A DNA stretch of 64,000 bases from Casuarius casuarius (lineage: Eukaryota; Chordata; Aves; Casuariiformes; Casuariidae). The translations under genes and the position numbers were made by a program. Where the stretch lies: assembly GCA_003342895.1 (NCBI GenBank), contig PTFA01000012.1:5797764-5861763 (forward strand). Reading direction: 5' to 3'. The notes beneath the pieces are model-generated. The model did no database searches, was not told the DNA's origin, and worked only from the letters and a program-made list of their open reading frames with translations. This document shows, in pieces, positions 49,791 to 62,855 of the stretch. The number at the start of each line of letters is the position of its first letter. Within the stretch, counting starts at the first letter, position 1.

Positions 49791-51849
49791 AAGTGAATCT
49801 GTGTTGAGCCTCAGTCCTCGTACTCTCAGGGGACATTTAGAAATAGCTCAGATCTTTGGACCTCTTGGAGTTACAAGGTTATTATAGCATTTAACTATTT
49901 GCTTTGCCTGAACTCTTTTAAAAAGTTTAATGAAGGACTTTGGACTCAACCAAAGAATTAGTTAGGGTTTCTTGGCTATATTTTGATTTTAATTTTAGCA
50001 ATATTGTCAGCTGATGCAACCCTTAGATTAAATAGAGGTCACAGAACTTTGCCAGAAGTTTCAGTGGAAAGATCCACGGACACTGGAAGGTCTCAGGCTC
50101 TTTCCTTAACTTGTTCTTCTGCTTCCTGCGGAAAGATTTGATTTGGCAGTCCTGAAGATGGAAAGTCAAAGTTGTATTTAAATAGCAAACAGTTCACCAA
50201 TATTAACTGCAGAAAGCTTAACATAGAGGCAATCATAATATTATTATTGGAAACAAATTACATGTCAAAGTGCATGTTTGCTGAGGTAATACACTAGGCA
50301 ATGGCCTCCAAAATTCTTTATATGTGGATCAGAAGCATTATAATGTTACCCTTTTCTGACCTGAATGGTTAGCCAAAGTTCAGGACCCTGCTGGTGCTTC
50401 CATTGGGAGGAGATGGAGCAGGTAATATGTATGTAACCTTGTTTATTTATGAAGGCTGCACTAAGTCGTCTTTCAGAGGCTCCAGGAAGAAGAGACAACA
50501 GAGAATCAGTATTTTGCTTCTTTGCTATCCTTCACCCAGCACCTGTGCTAAAGACTTTCCATCTTTGTGATTATTCTCGGGGCAACGTGACCAGTATTTC
50601 TTACGCTACCTTCATGCCTTCTTTCCTATCTGTACTGATCATTCTGTCTTTTTCTCCTCTTGCTGTTCAACTAAATGGCTTTTAGATTTGCTTTGAATTA
50701 AGGGCAGTGACCAAATGCCTGTATCAGAGGTTTAACCCAGCCCATTACAATAGGTTTCTCTATCCTGTTTGCTATTACGTTAGCTGTTCAGGTAACTGTC
50801 TCTGTCAGTACTAATTGTGACAGCAGAAAATTGAGCAAGTTGCACTCTTGGCTTTCGGGCAAGGTAGTCAAAATTGATTGCTGAAGATGAGGTATGTTGA
50901 ATCATCCTTGTGTATTAGAATACTTGTCTTTGGTGATAAAGTGGGAAACATGATATAGCTCTTATTTCAATACCATTTCCCATAGGTGGGCATCAGTAGG
51001 TGTCTGCAAATAAAGTTGTAGTCAGAGCACTGGTGAAGGCAAAACTATGTCTACAAAACTCAGTTAAGTGACAGGAAGGAATAGTAGCATCTCCCACTGT
51101 AAGATTTGGTTTTCAATTGTTTATCTTTTTCCAAACTTTAGACAATGAACTAAAATTTCATATAGTGGCTCTGTGCTCAAGGTCAAGCTGATATTTGGGG
51201 GGGGAAGGGGAAATTCCAGATTGAATTCCAAATTCATGAATTTCTCAAAACGAGGTCTACAACAGTAGTGTTTTTTCCCTGCTTGCTATCTTGATACCCT
51301 TTCTACCTGAGCAGCTCTAGGATGGCAGGCAGTATTTTGGAGCTGGTGTTTGTATGGTGGAGCATGGTGGAGTTAAAGGGAAGAAGGTGTTTGACTCATG
51401 GACGTGCTTTTTNTTAGCCCTGTGAAAATACATCTGAACTGGTGCTGTTATGTACTTTTTTGTTTAACTACCATTTTTCATATGATTTGCATTGCATCTC
51501 TGCAAGCAACGTAATCATTAAGTATCAGAACTGAATGAACTTTTTAACTCCCTGTTTGAACCAATTAGTGAATTGCTACTAAGCAACATGATATTTAGCA
51601 CTAGGGGTGGAGAAAAATCTCCGTGTATTCTATGTATGTATGCTATGACTAGAGCCTTCTCCTGGAAGATAAGAAATATGAATTTGAAGATGTTGATTTG
51701 AAATTTGAATTGAGTAGCCCGAAACTTCCAACCAATTAACCCCAGCTTTCCTGCAATCTTAGAAAGTTATCTAAGTACTAGTCTACTGGAAGACCTATGG
51801 TTTTGAATAATACATCTCTTAGAGCATCAGCTGGAACCACCTGGATAGG
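49791..51849. other. Non-coding stretch, no gene seen
   Basis: The frames are short (78 codons at most), and there is a G-run at about 51,197-51,210. No repeat family or RNA gene was recognised. Confidence 0.55.
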
Positions 51850-52000
51850 TTTTCAAGCTATGAAGCTGGGCCTAAAATACCTCCATTTGCTGGAAAGCAT
51901 CGGCTTTATCTCAGAAATGGGAATAATGGTATCTCTCATCTCAGTATAAAGTATTGTGAAAAAACATGAATCATTTGTGAAGGACTCTTTACATATTATA
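51850..52000 (+). mobile_element. MIR/L2-like old repeat fragment
   Basis: The stretch 'atctcagaaatgggaataat' followed by 'ggtatctctcatctcag' and, after a gap, 'tttgtgaaggactcttta' follows the order of the MIR/L2-type tail. That tail is remembered as ctgtaaaatgggaataat..tacc..cctca...tttgtaaagcactttga. The preceding 'cctaaaataccttca'-like words agree with sauropsid versions of this element. It is heavily diverged. Confidence 0.5.
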
Positions 52001-54122
52001 CTGATGAATTCATGAAACATTCACAAGGATATTAATAATTCTGCCTTCAGTGCAAAGACAGTATAGCAGGCAATAAATGAGCTCTCAACCACCTATTCAG
52101 TAATGACTATGAAACAAAATACTAAGTAGCTGTTGTTTGTGAGGTGAAAAAAAGCATGTGGTTATGTAACTAGAATTGGTCTTATAATTCATATACAAAC
52201 AGGGCCAAAAAAATTGCACACACAAACTTTATTTTTGCGTTTCCTAAGTTATGACATCTTGACTCAGCATACTCTAAATTCTTTCAATGTATTTGTAAGT
52301 AATTACTTTAAATAGAAAACTTTTCTCTAATTTGCAGAGGCTTGGCACTAGAAAATATAACCCTCAGATGCTGTTTTAGCAGTGCTGGGAAAAGATGCAG
52401 GCAGAGGACAGCTACAACATAGAAATCTGAATTTCTTTTCATCTATTTTCTGTAAAGAAGAAATGCGGCTGGGTTCTTATTTACCTAGAGCCTGCAATGC
52501 CATCTCCCTGTGCGCACACTTGCATCCCTTCATTACCTATCTCGGCATCTCTGTTCTATAACTTTTACTCTATCTTTAGCATATCCTTACATATTTTCCT
52601 TATGTGAATCATCAGCATGACTAGTAAACAGATTGATGCTTTGTAATATCTTTCTCTATCAAACACAACTATTCTCTTCCTAGTGCATTATTTATACATC
52701 CTGGTCCTCCATTTAAGTTATCAGCAGGAAAGCTTCCAACCTTTCCATTTCAAAGTGTAGAAGTAAGTGACTCTCTTGAGCCTCTGAACTATTTCCATCC
52801 TAACACAGGTGTTAAAACTGACTTCTGTAGGTAGTGTGTTGGTTAAAATCAAAGGCAACAAACACTAGCTCTTAATCCTAAAGCTGACATCTTCCTTTAA
52901 CATGAAGCTTTGATGTGCTCCCGGNTGTGACACCTCAGCTAGGATTGATATGGATTAGTTTCACTAGGAAAGAATAGTCATTCTGCATTTGTTTTCAGTG
53001 GATGGCCCGTTCTCTCTTACCGTGTCTGCACTGAGGCATAATCCCTGCTCTGCTGATTTATCACTCCTGAAGAGGCACAAGTCAACAAGGAAATACAGAG
53101 TTCAGCATAAAGGAAAATATTCAAAGTCATGCACATACATAAAGAGCCGATGAAAGCCAGGCTTAACAGTTTGCTGTAGTTGTCTAGGATATTAAAAAAG
53201 AGGGGGGTGGAGGGAAAAAAAACCCTTTTGTAAGTAAAGCATAAAACAAGAGATGAAAGCTAAAGAATGTCAGGCATTACTAAAGAGAGTTTATACAACC
53301 CACGGTGTGAAATGAATGGCTAAAAGCTTAGGATAATAAATGTGTGGACTGTGTGTGTCCTAACTAATAATAAGTCATACAATCTGAATGTCAGACTTTT
53401 CTAGATGTGTCTGTCACATGGATAAAAACAAAACCCTTCTAAACAGCAGCCTATAATCACAAAAAGAGTGCAAAGAGTGAACTGCCAGAGCTGATGAAGA
53501 AAAGGGTGAGCTACCATCAACACCATAGGCATTCAAACAATTTTGGGCAGCCCAAAACTGAGGAAAATGAAACAGGGATGTTTTTACTTTGTGTTTGCAC
53601 AGTGCACAGAACAGTGGAAACACTGTCTGAGCTTGGGGCTTGGAAGCCTCCTGAAATTACAGACAACAATTTTTACGAAAATGGCAGAAGGAACACCTCC
53701 AAAACCAAAACATCTTCTGAATCACCTAAGGAAAAATCGCTCTTTGGAAAAATCCTGCTGGCTGTGAAAAGGAGCTGAGTATAATGTTTTAAGATGGTTG
53801 CCTCATATTTGCAACGGTGAAAAAACAAACTAATCCATATTGAAAATGGAGGAATGAACTCTACAAGAAGCTGCCAGTGTTGGCAAGGAAAATTTAAGGG
53901 CAGCAGAAAGCACACTTAGTTAATTCTTGCCAAAGGTGTTAAGGAAATAAGGAGGGTCCTTACAAAGCCTCCTTACATGTAAAGAACAAGCAAATACAGG
54001 AAAGAAAGTAGGTGTACACTAAGAAAGGAGGTGTTAAGCATAATAAATGATAATTAACATATTGAAGCTAGTTGGCTTATTTTATTCAGGTCTGTCTTTA
54101 AGACTGAGTAGACACAGGTGTA
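52001..54122. other. Non-coding stretch, no gene seen
   Basis: Overlapping frames of 69-94 codons at 53,414-53,915 lie on both strands and show no coding preference for one of them. I recognise no repeat family here. Confidence 0.55.
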
Positions 54123-54200
54123 GGATAAAATCTCAGTCCTATTGAAGTCGATGACTAGATTCCCATTAACTTTGAGGGGATAAGTTTTTGCCCAGAAATT
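54123..54200. repeat. Copy of old amniote repeat motif (GAAGTC...CCCATT...CTTTGA type)
   Basis: The words 'ggataaaatctcagtcct', 'attgaagtcgatgac' and 'ttcccattaactttgagggg' follow the layout of the remembered motif 'aaaatctggccc attgaagtcaatggga..cccattgacttcaatgggg'. The two half-motifs are inverted relative to each other, as in the known repeats. The family name is uncertain. Confidence 0.42.
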
Positions 54201-57200
54201 TAGAAGTAATAAAGCAACGGTCGATAAGCAGTTGATAAAAAGGCCTAAAGGAACACTTTGGAGAAGCTAAATACATGCAAATCAACAGATCTGTTCAAAC
54301 TGTCTCCCAAGGACATCAGGAATACCTAACAAACTTGAAGGTGCTCCTCATTTAACTTTTCTAAGCCATTTGCAACTGGAGCTCTACAGCTGTGCAGGAG
54401 TTTGTCAAGAAAGAAGAGAAGCAACTCTCAGGACCTACTGGATAAAAATGAAGCATATAACTCAATAATCTATGGGTAAATAAAAAAAAAATCTAGTTTT
54501 CTGCTGCTTCAGGAGCTGTGTAAGAGACTAGACGGTAAAACACATTTTCATGAGCAATACATTGTGTGTTTGTGAAGAATATAGTCTGAAAACTAGTTCA
54601 GACAAGTATGGTATTTTTTTAATGAACAATGGATTTTAGTTGCAATTCCCAGAAGTGCAGTGCACCATCTTTGGACGGGTTTGCTAGTACAGAAGCAATT
54701 TTGAGTGAGTTCACCTCCTCTGAGTTCTTCTCAGGTTTGGGTCTTTGCTCTATGAACAAAAAGTGTTAGAATAACGATGTAAACTTTACTGAGCATTTAA
54801 TAAAGTAAAAAAGTATTGCCTGAAAACTCAAGTTGTTTTGCAAATGACTTTACAGATGCGTGGAAAAACAGCAGAAAGATTTCAAATAAGTAACAGCAAA
54901 AAGTAGGAATATATCGAGTCTGATTCAGGCAACCAGCACATGTTGTACTGATTTAGCTTGAAGCTCAGCTTTATTTGATATCAATAGGGATGTTTGGGAA
55001 GAGGCAAACATATTAAATTTCTGGGTGACTTTGAGAACATGGTGTAAACACTCACAATAATATGCAGGTAATACAAGAATTCCTTGAAAGATAAAAACAT
55101 GAACAAAATGTTTTCAAGAGAGATTTAAATAGAAAATGCAGGTCATGAGCAGTCATCTGACACAGGCATTTAATGAGAGAGAAAAATATACTGCCTGTTT
55201 CTCTCACCTGAATTCATTACATTATGAATCTGGGCACACTTAAACAGATGTCTTATCATATCATGTGTCAAGGAGGCAATATTTCCTCTCCTTAAAAACT
55301 AATGGCACCTCATAAAAAAGACTATGCTCTATCTGCAAAAAATACCAAAAAGTATTTGATGGCAGTGGAGTGAGAAAATCAGTAACAAAAAAATGACAGA
55401 CTGAAAAATGAAGAAAGATCTAAGTCTGTAATTATTCATTAAAAATACAAAAGAGGGTGTGCTGATAGTTTACAAGCCTGTATACAAGTGTATACGTAAA
55501 TGAAAGTAAGAATGGCTTAGATTAGTTGGCAAAAGGAAATGTAGAGAACATCATGAAGTGTTTCTGATGATAAGTAGTATTACATTTCATGTCTTACAAA
55601 AGAAATACTAGAAACTTCCTTCTTGAGCTATGGGCTTAATGAATTTGGGCAAATAATTGGAGGACGTACTAGCTGAAATAGAAGGACATTAGATTATAGG
55701 ATGAAACAGCCTTTTTCAAGAATATTCTTTCTCCAGAATGATCATCATGGTTTTTTAGTTTAAATTGACTGGTATCTCTAACAAAGCCAAAAATGGTTCT
55801 AAAAGTTATTTGATAAAATGTATTTGTCTTCCATTTATCTTTCCGGGTCATTTTTTAACTTAAACTGATGAAAAACAAATAATCCGAGAATTCCCAAAGC
55901 AAAGGTTGGTTTTCAGTTAAAGAAATTTGCTATAATAACAAAAAATATGAAAAATATTGTAGAATATTAATACAAATCAAACTCTGCAAAATAGAAACAA
56001 CTTTACATTTTCTAAATCTTATGTCCCTCCCATAATTTTTAAGTCGTTTCAGTCCATGTCGTTCTGTAAAAAGTACGATTATACTGCTCTATTATATTTC
56101 ACAGTGATTAGATTGGCATCATGCGTCTTAACACAGTGGATCTACTTCATAGCTCTGTAACATCTCTCATGACATTCTGTGTCTTGGAAGAATACAGGTG
56201 CGCGAGACTGCCCTGTGGAGCGGAGAGTTTCGGTAGCCTTCCTAGGCAAATGAAATTACTCCGAGGTGGCCATATGGATATAAAATTAATCTCTGTTCCT
56301 ACACTTAACTTTACTGGGTAACTCAATTACATAAAATACAACTTAAATTTTCTCTGCCAGCTTTCTTACTGTCAGAGGTCTCTGAAAATCTTGTCCTCCT
56401 CCAAACTTGATTACTTTCATCTGGAGTGATTCCAACTTTCTTTTGCCCACACTGAACTATCAAGATTCATTTGTTCAGCATCAATTATCAGCAGTCCTAC
56501 ATTTATGCAGAATTTTGAAACCCACGTCTAGTTCTGGTCAAGAAGATAGCTCTGCCCCCTTACGTTACGTTATTGAGTCTACCACAGAACTCTATATTCT
56601 CTGTAAATGACCTGGCTATCCTGGACAAAAAAGGTCAAGAAATACATTCCAGATGCCTAAAAGCACTATAAGGTAGATAATGTGCAGATTTTATAATCCA
56701 TTTCCATATTAAGTAACTTCATTTTAAAAGCAAGCTTTTTTCCCCTAACAATCAGTTCTGTAAACTTAACCTGGAATCTTTTCCTTGTGTGAGGCTTCAT
56801 TAATTTGACTAACTGAGTTCAACTTAACAATAAAAAACTTAATTATAAACAAATATGTTGAGATAAGCAAGCAGGACTATTTTCCCTCTCTTGGAGTTGC
56901 AGTTTGATCAGATCTCTTGAACTATGAAGAACACACACACTGAAAAGAAATTTCAAGTTAAGATATGGATAGCTGAAATGAACCAAGCACAGATTCGTAT
57001 AGAGGAATTCATTCTATTGGACAAGAAAACATAAGTCTTACCGAGTCAACTTTCGAGCCATACTTCAAAGATTGATGATTTTTTCCCTTTATGAATTTCT
57101 GAGGACCAAATTCCAGCAGTTTATATATGAGATTAGTTTGGGCTGTTTATTCACCTTTGTAGTATGCTGATTTTCATTTTTTATCTAAAAAAATGACTTT

Positions 57201-60200
57201 TAGCTATAACTTCTGCCCTTATGTTGTTTCATTTGTTTTAACTCATATAATTACTGCTTGTAGCAGAAGAAATTATGTGTTGACAGCTGGACTGAGAAGG
57301 AAGGAAAATCAAGTAATAGAAATTTATGATGACATCATGTCAAAGCAGTTCATCTTCCCGTTAATCTTGGAAAAATTTCCCTTGCACCAACAAGCAACAT
57401 TTTGCCATGTTCTCCACTGAATGCCCCTCTCCCCCGCCAGCATACCTAAGGAATATTTTAAAACTCATATATAGGTTGTACTTTGTTCTTTTACTGAGGA
57501 AGAAATACAATTGCTTCCTTGAATTTTCGAGGTGTGCAATGATCAGGAATCACTAGATTCTCTAAGCAGCACCGGTGTTACAATTAACTTTATCAGATTC
57601 TTCTAATGCAAAAGGAAAAATTTAACTCCAGTGCTAACAAAAACAAACAAAAATCTGACTGCAGATTATGGAAGTTCATTGTGATTGTTTAGGCCCAGAT
57701 ATCTGTTCAAGCTCCAAGCACTATAATTCTGCATCACCAATCATCTGAAAGGGGAGGACATCCAGAGGCAAATAACTCAGTGAAATAGATGCTTTTAGCC
57801 AATCATCTGTTCTACTCTAACTGATCTATTACAGGAGTTTATTTTGTTAGGCTTTTGCTTGGAAATCTCCTTTCCTTGAACTGTGTATCTGAAAAATAAA
57901 TTTACGTAGTTGAGAGGAAAGAAAAGAGCAGATACTACTGTGCTGAGAGCTGAATTATATACACATGTACTAGTTAACCCACAAAACAAAGGATGGACCT
58001 AAAGTCCTCTAAAAGAAAAAAAATACTGATAAACTGATCATTTCCATGCTAACTTCAATAGAAATGTCAATACAGTGTTCCAGGAGATGTTCTTTTTCAT
58101 TCCTACCTGGAAGGCATAGAAAAAGAGTTTGTCTTCCTTGCATATTTTATTCCTGGAGTTGTTAAACAAATGAAAGACAAAAAAAATCCCCTAAAATGAA
58201 AATTCGATCCTCAGTTTTTAGGCCATGCCCTGCCAATGCATATTGATTGTTTAAGAAAATGAGACACGGCAATGTTCAGATTTCCTCAAACCCAATTTGG
58301 AGAATTCTCGTTCAGTGCCATTGCGCACCCTCAGCTTGTGCCAGGGAAGTGGCTCGTACACTGGTGGTCAGAGGCGCGGGGACCAAGCCACCTCTCCTGC
58401 CCACAGCGTGCAGTGCTGAGTACTTCTGCCACTCCACCTGCACTGTAAATTCATTACCAAATCTCTCCTTTTTGTCAAACCCAGCAGAAATCTCCCGCAG
58501 AGGCAGCTACTAAATGGAAAATATTCTGTAGACTAGAGCTTTCTGCAGGCAAACTTTGTTACCCCCCTCCACATGTTTAATGTTGAAGGAAGTCTAAAGG
58601 AAATGCTTTGTGATGATACTACCTCACCTGAAGCCTACCCTGAAAAACTCTGATTTGTTGACTAGCCTCAGAAACAACAAATCAATTCAATATAATCTGT
58701 ATTTGCTTGTGTAGCTCAAAGGCAGTTGTGAATACCCAATAACCTTTTTTTCCTGCTACGAGCTGTGTTGCCTGTCTGAATTACATTTCCTATGACGAAA
58801 TGGGGTCTTCCCTCTAATGACCAAGGTACATGGTTCAGAGCATTGCAAAAGGAACCTACTCTGGCCAAGAAGTCCCTGCAGAGTAAGAAATCTGTACCTC
58901 TCTCAGTGGCCCCAGGAGACTGTATGCCATTACAGGAAAATGTGTATCATTGCAAAACTGATTCAATGCTCAGTATTTCTGGTTTGTTTACACATTGGGT
59001 ATTACAGTTTTGATTATAAAATATTACTGCTTAACTTTAATAAAAATACATTTCACTATAGTCAAATATATTATGTTTCCACATTCCATTCAGTGGAAAA
59101 ACATACTATTTCAACCTTTCATTTGATTTTGTGTTGAGAAATACAACCAAAGTATCAGAATTTCTGACAAAATAAAATTTGTATTTTCTTAGCTCTGTTC
59201 TTAAGCGTATTGCATGTCAGTCTAACAGTTGCTTCACTGTTGACAAGCTGCATTTCAGAAGCATAAACCAGAGCAATAATTGACTAACCCACATTTTATT
59301 TTTTTCCCCCCAGCGAATGCTTATATGACTGGGATTCAAAGAATTTGGCGTGCTGGCTGAATCATCATTCTCTCCCACAGTGATGGCTATCACAATGGTA
59401 ACTCTAATCTGTATCCTCCCACCGCTATAACTCTTCAGTACTGTAAGCTTCCACAATGTTTCCTTCACTCATGTCATTGTTCTTTTCACTGACTGCATAA
59501 ATCCACACTTGAAGTTTGTCTTTTATCAGCTGACTGCCACTGAAAAAAAATTTTATCATCCAGCATTTCAAAATGAAAGGTTTGTAATGAATTTGAGCCA
59601 TTCCAACTACAAGATAATTTTTAGTACAAAACATAGGCAGACCTTCTGAGTGGCGTTACTATTTTCTATGTTCTACTATGATAAAGATATATGTTGAATT
59701 GCCTTTTTGAACTTCCCAGTTTTTGTTTATTCTTCCCTCAAGATGAACACATCATGAACTCAATGAACTCAGAGATAATGAACTCAGAGATAATGTATCT
59801 TCTTGTTGAAGCAAAAATGCATAGTTCTTCTAGCCCAGATAATCTTCAATATGATATAATTTGTATTTTTATGCCTTGGTATTGAAAAGTGAAAGAAAAA
59901 ACAATAAACGTGACTGTGAGGAGATCCTCTGCCTTTCTGTAGATCTGGAAGGCCTCTGGATACTTGCTCCAAAGTGACCCATGCTATGACGCAGTTCTTA
60001 ACCTAGTTTAATCAGAAAATCTGTAGGGCTTGAGAAACAGATTTGGTTAGGGTAAGGGGCAACATCTGGAGCTAATTAAACTGGGGGTATACCACGAAGA
60101 ATAAAAGGGAGAGAACAGAAAGACAGGGATGTAGGTGAAGGAAAGCTCCATAGTTGCTTAGAAAAGGAGGGTTTTGTTTTTTCTTATCTGTCTCTTGCCT

Positions 60201-62810
60201 CTAAAAAGAAGAAAGATCTTCAGGTTTTCTTTTACCAATTACCAGATTCAATGACTGGTAAGAGGAGAGTCTGTGTTTTGCCACTATTTGTATGTCCTGC
60301 CTACTACATGTTAAATACCTATTTCCCAAATATGAATTGTCTTATCTGTATTGGTCTGAATATTGCAATGATGTAACTGAAAGTGTCCAGTGAAGATCAA
60401 TGGCTCATTTATGTAATTACTGCACAATTATTTTGGATACATACCACTGTGAATAACAGTTAGAATGGAAATATCAGTGAATGTATTTCTTCAACTGCAG
60501 CAGGTTTTCTGAACTATTACAACACTGCCTCACAACCAAAGCAGAGTCCTCAGCTGGAGCATACAGCTAGACTAAGGCAGGTATAATCAGGACCTGGGTT
60601 AGAAGAACTTGAGTAATGCCATGTACACATGAGGTAGTACATATATATGTTTTTTGATTATGTGGTTTTTTTCTCTGCTGGCTAGCATTTTAACAGTTTT
60701 GGTATTATCTTAAGAAAATTCCTGTATAGCTTTTGTTTCCTACATCAAATCAGTGAGACTCAAGCTGTTAATTCACTCTAAATCATCCTATTATGTGTAG
60801 ATAATGTGACCCTACATACTGTGCAAGACTGCCCTCTTTAATGGGACTGCACTAATGCAATGGGTGAGATTCCTGTTGTTTAGTTCTATCCAGACAGAAG
60901 TTAGAAGATAGCCTTGTTTGAATTAAGTGATTCAGCAAAGTGCAGATATTTATTTCCATACTTGTTCTAAATTTAGGGTTGGTGGCAGATTATCACTCTG
61001 TGTTCCAGAAGTCCAGCTAATCATCATCAGATACCTAAGAGTGACTGGAACACTTCATGCTTTTCTGGCAAAAGAGCTGATGAATAGATTTTTTTCCAAT
61101 GCTAATTGCAATTCATGGGAATCTTAGTTCAGGAGCACAGGAGTCATCATGGTGATGGTGCAGTGGCATAGGCAACATCATGTGTAGATCCTGATGGGAA
61201 AATTAAACAATGAACTGAGCAGCAGATGTTGGTGGCATAAAAAATCAATTTGAATTTCCATCCTTTCTGTGTGGACATATTTTACAATGTAACAATTTTT
61301 CTGCATGCTTTCCCTCCAAAAATCAATAGAATCTGAACATGCTCTCAAGTATTTTGATAGTCCATGAAAACAAAAACAACATGCAGCTATATGCCACAAA
61401 AAGGGGATAGTAAAGACTGAAGAAAGTGAAAAACTTTTGCTAAAAAGCACTATCTGAGGGGTGTGTAGTGGTGGATGAACTGTGGAACATCTTGTATCTA
61501 GAAGGACTTGCATGATTTTAGATAAACAACAGGAAAAACAAGATTAGAAAAATGGTTGCATTTGCAANTGTATTGGTTTCTGGTGTCATCAACACCTCCA
61601 CGTGCAAGTTTGGTGCCAAGGACTGAAGGTGAATACTTCTCAATGAGAGTAGGCTCCAGGAATGGCCACACTTTCCTCTGTTGTACTGTATCCTCACACT
61701 AGATAAGGGTCTCTGGATTAGACTGAGAGTCTGCTTGGGTTAGCACCCTCATGACCTCAGTGCGTTTTTACGAAGCCAACAAAAATCTACCCTCAAGAGT
61801 TCTAGATCAGCTACATCCTCGTCCTCCAGGCCAATGGCAGGACACTATTATTACCAGGTTTGAAGGGACAACACAGGTTTGGGTGTCTGGCAAGGCCCTG
61901 CTTGATATCTGGTGATGGAAGGACCGTGTAGCTGTCAGGTAAAGATCTAACAATCTGCAAGGATTGCTGGAAAAAATCTCCAGTAGAATGTTAAATTATT
62001 GGTTTTCAACTGTAACTAATCAGGAGAACAACTTTACAAGGGTTCTGATGGATTTCTCATCATGGGAAAATGTTTAATCCAGGTTGGTTGCTTCTCTAAA
62101 AATAGTAATACTCTTGTTCAGCTATTGCTGTTGAATTTCAATCTGCAGTCAGTGCTGAAAAGTTCAGCACATAATTAAGCAAGCTGTCAGTGTGTATGAT
62201 CCGTTTGGCCTCACAGTCTATGCAGCTCCAAAGAACTGAACAAATAGAGGACACAAAGAGGGATGGTTAGAAATGTCTATACAGACGAATATATTCATTC
62301 ATCTCTTCAAAAATAAAATTCAGTTGATTGATCACTACATATAATCATTACTTTGCTCAAATACTGTTCAGTGTACACTTACCAACAGTGCTTTGCCTCC
62401 AGACCACCTAAAACATATCCCTGCAAAATTAAAAATGTATGACTTCAAGATGGAATAAATATTTAAAGAGCAAATATTTTGATGAAAAGGTAGAAAAGAT
62501 GAAGGTAAAATTTTCAGCATCTAACAGTCCATCCACCACATACAAGAGTGTGTAACTATATTTTTGTGCAGTAAAGGGGATAAAAAGAATGTAAAGTGAA
62601 GGTATGTAAACAAGAAAGCTAATGCTTTCTTATGTAAATGCCTACATTTAGGTACCATTATTTAGATACCTGTCCAAGTGGTCTCATGAGAACTGCTAAA
62701 GACTAACAGTCCTCATTGATTCAGTTTCAGTAGAGCCCAGACTTTACAGGCTTTAAACTCATTTTCCGTTGCTTTATTTTTCCTGGTTTAAGTCAGCTTC
62801 TCTAAGATAA
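54201..62810. other. Non-coding AT-rich stretch, no gene seen
   Basis: No frame exceeds 111 codons and none is recognisable. A GC-richer patch at about 58,310-58,510 contains an 88-codon frame without features. A 15-base duplication is at 59,762-59,791. The segment at 60,350-60,480 has AT-rich homeodomain-like words and is a weak candidate regulatory element. Confidence 0.55.
59762..59795 (+). repeat. 15-base tandem duplication
   Basis: AATGAACTCAGAGAT occurs at 59,762-59,776 and 59,777-59,791, followed by AATG of a further unit. A diverged ATGAACTCA just before it suggests one more older unit. Confidence 0.9.
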
Positions 62811-62855
62811 TGGTCAAATTCCTGCTGACTCTGGTGGGAGCAGAATAGAGCTCTT
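62811..62855. repeat. Degenerate copy of old amniote repeat motif
   Basis: The words 'ggtcaaattcctgctgact' and 'ctggtgggagcagaat' resemble the remembered 'aaattcctgctgacttcaatgggagcagaatt' motif of dispersed old repeats in sauropsid genomes. Confidence 0.38.

Noticed and set aside
53414..53915. Overlapping frames on both strands
   Set aside because: Frames on both strands and in two plus-strand phases show no preference for one, and none resembles a known protein.
60630..60639. let-7-like seed TGAGGTAGTA
   Set aside because: The next bases (CATATATATG) do not continue as let-7, and no complementary arm is present at hairpin distance.
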